Source: Butyrivibrio sp.
Lineage (GTDB): Bacteria; Bacillota_A; Clostridia; Lachnospirales; Lachnospiraceae
NCBI GenBank assembly: GCA_017996845.1
Contig: JAGOGF010000074.1
Coordinates: forward strand, 1 to 11,975
Direction of reading: 5' to 3'
DNA length: 11,975 bases
Every line of letters starts with the position of its first letter. The first letter of the stretch is position 1. Below are positions 6,568-11,975 of the stretch, in pieces. The position numbers and the translations under genes are program-made. A model generated the notes under the pieces. It saw only the letters and a list, made by a program, of their open reading frames with translations, was not told where the DNA came from and ran no database searches.

Positions 6568-6759
6568 TCAGTTTCTGGGCGTTCTTGTAACAGGTCTGCC
6601 TGCTGCATGCCTGCCATCGGTATCTGCACCGGCATCTTTTAAAAGCTTCACAAGCACATCTGCCATATCGTCAAGATCCTGATTACAAATCATTTCTTCC
6701 GCATCCTCAATTTCCAGACTTGGGTGAAATTTTTTGAGTTCGTCTTCAAAATTAATCAT
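6568..6759 (-). CDS. Unrecognised small acidic protein (63 residues)
   Basis: I cannot assign a function. The product has an acidic, helical N-terminal two-thirds (FEDELKKFHPSLEIEDAEEM then LDDMADVLVKLLKDAG) and a short basic, Gly/Pro/Arg-containing tail. There is no membrane segment or cysteine pair (a single Cys at residue 25). The gene is supported by a GAGG site 5 bases before the ATG and by its fit in the operon, 33 bases after folC and 16 before the zinc-ribbon TPR gene. The size and amphipathic helices suit a small adaptor or regulator of the adjacent TPR protein, but that is only context. Confidence 0.75.
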   Translation of the reverse strand: MINFEDELKKFHPSLEIEDAEEMICNQDLDDMADVLVKLLKDAGADTDGRHAAGRPVTRTPRN

Positions 6760-6792
6760 ATAAACCTCATTTCTGCGTCATCATCCCGCGCA

Positions 6793-8181
6793 CTATATCT
6801 TACTGCTCAGTTCTGCCTTTATCTGGCCTGCCAGATAGAGTGATCCTGCTGTAAACACCATATCTCCCGTTTTCTTATTCTGCATTGTCCATTTCAAAGC
6901 CTTCGCTGCATTATCAAAAAAAGCTGTTTTCTGTTGTTTTTGTAAAAGTCTTTCTTCATTATAAAAAGTCTGCTCCAGTTCCGTCTCAGAAACAGAACGT
7001 TCTGTTGCAAGAACAGTCACTGCAATATCAGCAAACAGACCACTGCATAATACCTGTTCTGCCATATTTGCATACTGTTTGTCTCCTACCACCCCGAAAA
7101 TAAGATGCTTTTGACCACTGCAGTCAATATTTCTGACACTTTCCAAAAAAGCTGCTATGCCATCTGCGTTATGCGCACCATCAATATAAAAATCAGGTTT
7201 CGCTTCTTCCATACGTGCTTCCCAGGTCATATCGGTAAGTCCCCTGCGTATTGCTTCCTGTGAAATCTGTACTCCCTGTTCCCGCAGTACTTCTATTGTT
7301 GTTATCGCTAAAGCGGCATTTTCTGTTTGATATTTTGCTGTCGTGGACAGCCGCAAATCAACATACTTATCATAGCGGGAATGATACGAAAAATCAATGC
7401 ATTTATTCCCTTCAGAAGATGTGGAAAATGTAACTCCAGAAATCTGTGCACCTGATACTGCGTATGACTGTGCATGCTCCTGCATTGCTCTTTTTTCGAT
7501 TACTCCGGAGCTTTCCGTTCTTCTGTCACAATATACGACCGGAATATGTTCCTTTATGATCCCGGCTTTTTCTCCCGCAATTTCTTCAATTGTATTGCCA
7601 AGGTATTGCATATGATCCATCCCGATTTCTGTAATTGTGCATACTTTGGGATATCTGATACTGTTCGTTGCATCCAGCCTTCCGCCCATCCCGGTTTCCA
7701 GAATGAGATAGTCTACCGGATGCTCATGGTATAACAGCATTGCCATAAAAAAAAGATATTCAAAAAAAGTCGGAAAATAGTTTTGATCCTCATATTGTGA
7801 TATCTGATAAAGTACCAGCATAAAATAATGAATAAATACTTCATCTTCAATTATCGCATCATTTATTCGAAATCGCTCAGATATCCTTACCAGATGCGGT
7901 GATGAAAACATCCCTGTTGTATAACCGGCATGCATCAGAATAGAAGAAAGATATGCACAGACAGAACCCTTTCCATTGGTGCCTGCAATATGAAGGATCT
8001 GCATCTGTTCATCCGGAGCTCCCATAAAATCGAGAAATTTTCTGGTATCCGCCAAAACATGTTTCTGTGTGAACCTTGGCATTTCATTTAAAAAATCGGC
8101 ACAATCCTCTAATGTCAATATTCCCTGTCTGTTCCGTTCGTTGATCCTGCCTGTCATTTCAGCAATTGTCCTGTTCTCCAC
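6793..8181 (-). CDS. folC: Bifunctional folylpolyglutamate synthase / dihydrofolate synthase
   Basis: The 462-residue product belongs to the Mur-ligase-like FolC family. It adds glutamate to dihydropteroate and/or folates, using ATP, in the cytosol. The P-loop ILHIAGTNGKGSVCAYLSS has its core at residues 66-73. Next come the SSPHLVRISERF segment (93-104), the LILETGMGGRLDATN motif, the MDHMQYLG metal/ATP region, and YIDGAHNADG in the C-terminal glutamate-ligase domain. Length is slightly above the usual 420-440 residues because of an N-terminal extension. The start used is GTG at 8181, with GGAGA 5 bases upstream. An alternative ATG at 8157 would shorten the protein by 8 residues and has a weaker site. 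Whether both synthase activities are present cannot be settled here. It heads the run of closely spaced genes down to the TPR lipoprotein. Confidence 0.95.
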   Translation of the reverse strand: MENRTIAEMTGRINERNRQGILTLEDCADFLNEMPRFTQKHVLADTRKFLDFMGAPDEQMQILHIAGTNGKGSVCAYLSSILMHAGYTTGMFSSPHLVRISERFRINDAIIEDEVFIHYFMLVLYQISQYEDQNYFPTFFEYLFFMAMLLYHEHPVDYLILETGMGGRLDATNSIRYPKVCTITEIGMDHMQYLGNTIEEIAGEKAGIIKEHIPVVYCDRRTESSGVIEKRAMQEHAQSYAVSGAQISGVTFSTSSEGNKCIDFSYHSRYDKYVDLRLSTTAKYQTENAALAITTIEVLREQGVQISQEAIRRGLTDMTWEARMEEAKPDFYIDGAHNADGIAAFLESVRNIDCSGQKHLIFGVVGDKQYANMAEQVLCSGLFADIAVTVLATERSVSETELEQTFYNEERLLQKQQKTAFFDNAAKALKWTMQNKKTGDMVFTAGSLYLAGQIKAELSSKI

Positions 8182-8228
8182 TTGCGTCTCCGTTTCCTTC
8201 TGCCTGTCCGGTTTACCCCTGCATGTCT

Positions 8229-8266
8229 GACGCCATGCAGCTGTCTGACATGATCTGCATGGCGTC
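8229..8266. repeat. Perfect 12-bp inverted repeat in the valS-folC spacer
   Basis: GACGCCATGCAG (8229-8240) and CTGCATGGCGTC (8255-8266) pair perfectly across a 14-base loop. On the plus strand the stem is followed by TCTTTTT, terminator-like for antisense transcription. On the coding (minus) strand there is only an A-run before it and no U-tract after it, so it should not stop valS transcription efficiently. A shorter alternative hairpin, CATGTC (8222-8227) with GACATG (8247-8252), would exclude it. A role in mRNA processing or stability between valS and folC is possible. Confidence 0.7.
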
Positions 8267-8290
8267 TCTTTTTACTGTATTTACAGAAAA

Positions 8291-10963
8291 TTATTTGCAC
8301 AGCTGTGCCAGGCGTTCTTCTACCTGTGCATAGGTCTGCTCATATTTTTCCTGTTTTGATTTTTCTTCATCGATCTTTTCCTGCGGTGCTTTAGACATGA
8401 ACTTCTCATTACTGAGCATATTCCTGGATCTTTTCAGTTCTCCGTCAAGACGGGCTTTTTCCTTCTGCAACCGTTCAATTTCGGCTGACAGATCAACCAG
8501 ATCTGCAAATGGAATATATACCGTTGCATCCGGGATTACAACAGATACCGCATCTTCGGCAATGCCGCTTCTATCACTCTGGCAGACAGATTCTGATGCA
8601 TAGGCAAGACTTTCAAAGAACAGTTTGCCTGTTCTGAAAACATTCAGCAGATCCTCTTTTTCACTGACAACATATACCTTTGCCTTACGGGAAGGTGCAA
8701 CATTCATCTGTGTACGCAGATTACGGATTCCGCGGACAGCTTCCTTGATGATCTCAATTTCCTTCTCATCCTGCGCAAAATTCCAGGACTCCTGATATTC
8801 CGGCCAGGAAGAGATCATAATGGATTCCTCTTCCTCCTGCATCGTGCAGAAAATTTCTTCCGTAATGAATGGCATATATGGATGCAGGAGCTTTAGTGCA
8901 TTGATCAGAACCGTCTGCAGTGTCCACATTGCGGCAGCATGGGAAACCTGATCATCCGAATTGTACAGCCTCGGCTTAACCATCTCAATATACCAGTCAC
9001 AGAACTCATCCCAGATGAAATCATAAACCTTTTGCACCGCAATTCCGAGTTCAAAGTGATCCATATTCTCTGTTGCATCTTTAATTGTTTCATTCAGTCT
9101 TGACAAAATCCAGTGATCAACCGGTTCAAGACCTTTCGGCATAGGCTGGTGAATCGCTGACTGCTCATTTTCACCCATATTCATCATGATGAAACGGGAT
9201 GCATTCCATACTTTGTTGGCAAAATTACGGCTGCTCTCAACTCTTTCATTATAAAAGCGCATGTCATTACCCGGCGCATTGCCGGTGATCAGCGTAAGTC
9301 GCAGCGCATCTGCTCCGTACTGATCAATAATTTCCAGCGGGTCGATCCCGTTTCCAAGGGATTTACTCATCTTACGTCCCTGCGAATCCCTTACCAGTCC
9401 ATGGAACAGAACTGTTTTGAAAGGATAGGTTCCCATCTGTTCATATCCGGAAAAGATCATACGGATTACCCAGAAAAAGATAATATCATAACCGGTAACC
9501 AGGACATCCGTCGGGAAGAAATACTTCAGATCTTCTGTATTCTCCGGCCAGCCAAGTGTCTCAAACGGCCACAGGGCAGAAGAAAACCATGTATCCAGAG
9601 TATCCGGATCCTGCTTGAATCTTGTACATCCGCATTTTGGACATACATCCGGCATTTCGCGTCCTACAACTACTTCTCCGCAATCTTCACAGTAATATGC
9701 AGGGATTCGATGTCCCCACCACAGTTGTCTGGAGATGCACCAGTCACGGATATTGTCTGTCCAGTTAAAATATGTTTTGTCCATTCTTGCAGGGATCAAA
9801 CGGACATCACCATCTTTTACAGCTTTTACAGCCGGTTTGATCAGCTCGTCCATCTTAACAAACCACTGTTTTTTGATCATCGGTTCTACTGTAGTATGGC
9901 AGCGGTCATGCGTCCCTACATTGTGAGAATAATCTTCAATCTTTACCAGAAGTCCCATACCGTCAAGTTCTTCCACAATACGCCTGCGGCATTCGTAACG
10001 GTCGAGCCCTTCATATTTCCCGCCATTTTTGTTAATGGTAGCATCATCATTCAAAATGTTGATTTCAGGAAGATTATGGCGTTTTCCAACCTCAAAGTCA
10101 TTCGGATCATGCGCCGGTGTAATTTTCACCACTCCGGTACCGAATTCCATATCCACATAGCTGTCTGCCACAACCGGAATTCTACGATTGATAATCGGAA
10201 GCATTACTTCCTTTCCGATCATATCTTTGTATCTGTCATCTTCCGGATTAACGGCAACTGCAGAATCTCCCAGCATGGTTTCCGGACGGGTCGTTGCAAA
10301 TTCAATGAACTTTGTCGTACTGACGCTGCCATCCTCTTCGATCAGCGGGTATTTGATATGCCACAAATGCCCTGCCTGCTCTTCATATTCCACTTCCGCA
10401 TCCGAAATAGATGTGTTGCAAACCGGACACCAGTTAACAATACGGCTTCCTTTGTATATATATCCTTTTTCATGCATTTTGATAAAGACTTCTGTAACTG
10501 CTTTATTACAGCCTTCATCCATCGTAAATCTTTCTCTGTCCCAGTCGCAGGAAGAGCCCAGTTTCTTAAGCTGCTGAATAATTCTGCCGCCATAAATTTT
10601 TTTCCATTCCCATGCACGTTCCAGAAACTTCTCACGGCCAAGGTCATGCTTGTCAATTCCCTCTTTTTTCAATTCACCGATAATCTTAACTTCAGTTGCA
10701 ATACTGGCATGGTCTGTGCCCGGCTGCCAGAGAGCATTATATCCCTGCATCCGTTTCCATCTGATCAGAATATCCTGCATGGTATTATCAAGAGCATGTC
10801 CCATATGGAGCTGTCCTGTAATGTTCGGCGGTGGAATTACGATGGTATAGGGTTTTTTGGTTTTATCAACTTCTGCATGGAAATACTTTTTTTCTTCCCA
10901 TTTGCTGTACAGACGGTCTTCAATTCCTTTCGGATCATAAGTCTTTGCAAGTTCTTTTTTCAT
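8291..10963 (-). CDS. valS: Valyl-tRNA synthetase
   Basis: The 890-residue product is a complete class Ia valyl-tRNA synthetase, charging tRNA-Val with valine at the expense of ATP. Visible motifs in order: [15 protein letters not shown] with the HMGH signature at 53-56; the GTDHASIAT segment; the CP1 editing-domain motif [15 protein letters not shown] near 224-238; CxxC pairs at Cys179/182, Cys425/428 and Cys441/444 that may bind zinc; the [13 protein letters not shown] segment; KMSKS at 531-535; an anticodon-binding domain; and a C-terminal coiled coil (from about residue 825) typical of ValRS. The ATG at 10963 is chosen over one 21 bases upstream because AAAGGA lies 6 bases before it and [11 protein letters not shown] is the usual N-terminus. 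Expression is controlled by the upstream T-box leader, so it should rise when uncharged tRNA-Val accumulates. Confidence 0.98.
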   Translation of the reverse strand: MKKELAKTYDPKGIEDRLYSKWEEKKYFHAEVDKTKKPYTIVIPPPNITGQLHMGHALDNTMQDILIRWKRMQGYNALWQPGTDHASIATEVKIIGELKKEGIDKHDLGREKFLERAWEWKKIYGGRIIQQLKKLGSSCDWDRERFTMDEGCNKAVTEVFIKMHEKGYIYKGSRIVNWCPVCNTSISDAEVEYEEQAGHLWHIKYPLIEEDGSVSTTKFIEFATTRPETMLGDSAVAVNPEDDRYKDMIGKEVMLPIINRRIPVVADSYVDMEFGTGVVKITPAHDPNDFEVGKRHNLPEINILNDDATINKNGGKYEGLDRYECRRRIVEELDGMGLLVKIEDYSHNVGTHDRCHTTVEPMIKKQWFVKMDELIKPAVKAVKDGDVRLIPARMDKTYFNWTDNIRDWCISRQLWWGHRIPAYYCEDCGEVVVGREMPDVCPKCGCTRFKQDPDTLDTWFSSALWPFETLGWPENTEDLKYFFPTDVLVTGYDIIFFWVIRMIFSGYEQMGTYPFKTVLFHGLVRDSQGRKMSKSLGNGIDPLEIIDQYGADALRLTLITGNAPGNDMRFYNERVESSRNFANKVWNASRFIMMNMGENEQSAIHQPMPKGLEPVDHWILSRLNETIKDATENMDHFELGIAVQKVYDFIWDEFCDWYIEMVKPRLYNSDDQVSHAAAMWTLQTVLINALKLLHPYMPFITEEIFCTMQEEEESIMISSWPEYQESWNFAQDEKEIEIIKEAVRGIRNLRTQMNVAPSRKAKVYVVSEKEDLLNVFRTGKLFFESLAYASESVCQSDRSGIAEDAVSVVIPDATVYIPFADLVDLSAEIERLQKEKARLDGELKRSRNMLSNEKFMSKAPQEKIDEEKSKQEKYEQTYAQVEERLAQLCK

Positions 10964-10997
10964 ATGATATCCTTTCTCAATCAATTTTTATTGGTTT

Positions 10998-11153
10998 TCT
11001 GCACAATGGCACATGGCTCTGTCTCCTGCCTGCTTATGCAGACACCACCTGCGGAATCTTCGATTCCTCGGCCTCGTTGCTCGCCATATCCCATCCTGCA
11101 TCCATTCGTGCAAGCACGATGTCTGCACAATGGCACATGGCTCTGCTTATGCA
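10998..11153. repeat. 24-bp direct repeats bracketing a structured segment in the valS leader
   Basis: The same 24 bases (TCTGCACAATGG then CACATGGCTCTG) occur at 10998-11021 and 11122-11145, 124 bases apart. Each is followed by CTTATGCA, directly in the right copy (11146-11153) and after an 11-base insertion in the left copy (11033-11040). Between them lie small perfect hairpins: GGAATC/GATTCC at 11053-11067 and CGTGC/GCACG at 11107-11118. The segment sits between the T-box terminator and the valS ribosome binding site, so it is present only in readthrough mRNA. It resembles a partial tandem copy of an intergenic repetitive element. No protein is encoded. Confidence 0.75.
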
Positions 11154-11156
11154 CGC

Positions 11157-11193
11157 AAAAAATGCCCCTGACTGAAAATTTTCAGTCAAGGGC
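11157..11193 (-). terminator. T-box intrinsic terminator
   Basis: On the minus strand a 15-bp stem (GCCCTTGACTGAAAA pairing with TTTTCAGTCAGGGGC, one G-U pair, 11193-11164) is followed by ATTTTTT (11163-11157). A short hairpin GCGTA/TACGC overlaps both the end of the antiterminator core and the first bases of the terminator, marking the switch zone. Formation is expected when tRNA-Val is fully charged. Confidence 0.92.
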
Positions 11194-11490
11194 GTATGTA
11201 CGCGGTACCACCTTAATTCGCAGCTTTCGCTGCCTCAGTCCAGCATGTGTCTGTTGAAAAAACACATTATGGTTCATCCTCTAACGCTGATGCTGCGGGG
11301 TCACTTACTTGTGCATGGCACTTTCTCAGTTCCCGGTTCCAAAGCTACCTTCCATATCATCTGTCATGGATTCCTTTCAGCGGGTACTTCTATAATTTAT
11401 GACCCGGAAATCCTCTCTGTAATGGCATCTCAATATGTACTCTTCTTTGTCACAACCTTTATCATCTTATTTTATAAATAAAGTTTTATG
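11157..11490 (-). promoter_or_regulatory. T-box riboswitch leader of valS (valine, specifier GUA)
   Basis: The leader has the T-box parts in order. Stem I runs from 11457 to 11335: GGTT pairs with AACC at the base, and CAAAG with CTTTG below the specifier loop. The distal conserved elements CAGAGAG (11419-11413) and GCTGAAAGG (11381-11373) are present. The specifier codon is read as GUA at 11348-11346, followed by a purine and then the stem, which fits valine and the gene downstream. The antiterminator core AAGGTGGTACCGCG lies at 11214-11201; its UGGNACC loop binds the NCCA end of uncharged tRNA. The terminator follows. High uncharged tRNA-Val should favour the antiterminator and valS expression. 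Confidence 0.95.
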
Positions 11491-11496
11491 CTTTTC

Positions 11497-11525
11497 ATCA
11501 TAGGCAGAAAGCTCCTGCTTGTCAA
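11497..11525 (-). promoter_or_regulatory. Promoter of the valS T-box transcript
   Basis: On the minus strand a perfect TTGACA (11525-11520) is followed by a 17-base spacer and TATGAT (11502-11497). Transcription should start near 11490, about 30 bases before the base of Stem I. It lies 39 bases downstream of the stop codon of the preceding membrane-protein gene, so valS has its own promoter. Confidence 0.8.
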
Positions 11526-11563
11526 GGATTTCAGCAAAAATACCTTTTACGGCACCTTCTCCT

Positions 11564-11975
11564 TTACATTCTGAAAAACAACCCCGCCTTTTTAAGCGGA
11601 ACCCGAAGTGCCATGTACAAAATTACCGTCAGAAATGCTGAAACAACTGAATTCAGAAGCGTCACACCAAAATTAATTGCAAATGTCACCTCTGCAGCCG
11701 GCTTTCCAAGAATCAGAATCTTATAGAGATATCGCAGCCCCGGGTCTCCTACTGCATTAAATACCATTCCGGCAACAGTCGCTATAATGGTCCACTTCAG
11801 AACTTTTGCACGATTTTCTTCCGTTGATATATGTCCGATTCTGTGTGCCACAAGTCCAACCAATATTCCCATGACCAGCTTGATCAGAAATGTAATAGGT
11901 GCCTCTACAATGTACGCCGGATCAATCAGATCCGCGATGGTCAGTCCGATCGCACCGCCAAGGCCACCGTACATG
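11564..11975 (-). CDS. Probable ECF-transporter S component, N-terminus cut by window edge
   Basis: The frame is open to the right edge, giving 136 visible residues and probably lacking 40-60 at the N-terminus. The first visible Met is likely internal, since MYGGLGGAIGLTIADLID resembles the conserved segment after the first membrane helices of S components. The visible part has about four hydrophobic helices: the Gly-rich GGLGGAIGLTIADL, FLIKLVMGILVGLVA, WTIIATVAGMVFNAV, and NFGVTLLNSVVSAFLTVILYMAL. S components are small membrane proteins that bind a vitamin or similar micronutrient and pair with an energy-coupling EcfA/EcfT module. The substrate cannot be read, and no EcfA or EcfT gene is in the window. 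A small GC hairpin with a T-run lies inside the last codons. Another small integral membrane protein family is possible. Confidence 0.68.
   Translation of the reverse strand, partial: MYGGLGGAIGLTIADLIDPAYIVEAPITFLIKLVMGILVGLVAHRIGHISTEENRAKVLKWTIIATVAGMVFNAVGDPGLRYLYKILILGKPAAEVTFAINFGVTLLNSVVSAFLTVILYMALRVPLKKAGLFFRM

Noticed and set aside
9401..11257. A 618-codon open frame on the plus strand
   Set aside because: It lies almost wholly antisense to valS and its T-box leader, has no ribosome binding site or family motif, and is rich in Phe, Cys and His as expected of a shadow frame. valS is unmistakable on the other strand.
11573..11602. Terminator-like GC hairpin with T-run inside the end of the S-component gene
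   Set aside because: The stem is 6 bp with a G-U pair and it is fully explained by the codons for the conserved-looking C-terminus. Any termination role would need RNA-end data.

Overview
The window reads as a chromosomal segment of a low-to-mid GC Firmicute, most likely of the class Clostridia and probably a Lachnospiraceae-type gut anaerobe. The reasons are strong AGGAGG-like ribosome binding sites, a T-box riboswitch ahead of valS, AT-rich spacers with TTGACA/TATAAT promoters, and the style of its small proteins and lipoproteins. Species cannot be fixed from the sequence. Every gene but one is on the minus strand, so transcription runs mostly from high to low coordinates.

Read in the direction of transcription, the right edge (11564-11975) carries the 3' part of a membrane gene resembling an ECF-transporter S component. 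Next comes a consensus promoter (11497-11525) and a complete T-box leader (11157-11490) with a probable valine specifier GUA, the conserved antiterminator core and a strong terminator hairpin. A 24-bp direct repeat bracketing small hairpins (10998-11153) lies between that terminator and valS (8291-10963).

After a 109-bp spacer holding a perfect 12-bp inverted repeat, a tightly packed six-gene run follows with gaps of 13-33 bp: folC, a 63-aa acidic protein, a zinc-ribbon/TPR/transmembrane/TPR protein, an 80-aa protein starting at TTG, a RidA-family deaminase, and a TPR lipoprotein. It ends at a bidirectional terminator (3352-3396). The two TPR proteins and two unrecognised small proteins, held between two housekeeping enzymes, are the least understood part of the window.

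The single plus-strand gene (2898-3335) encodes a small bacterial PH-domain protein and converges on that terminator. Upstream of it is a 325-bp gene-free stretch with a long imperfect inverted repeat, and a consensus promoter facing the other way. That promoter drives an HD-domain phosphohydrolase and an alpha/beta-hydrolase esterase that share a 4-bp ATGA overlap. The left edge (1-937) holds a LacI-family repressor, cut at its C-terminus, whose promoter carries a palindromic operator-like site suggesting autoregulation.

I see no transposase, phage gene, CRISPR array, tRNA or rRNA. Most of the window is ordinary chromosome. The points of interest are the intergenic inverted and direct repeats, the T-box details, and the uncharacterised TPR/small-protein cluster.
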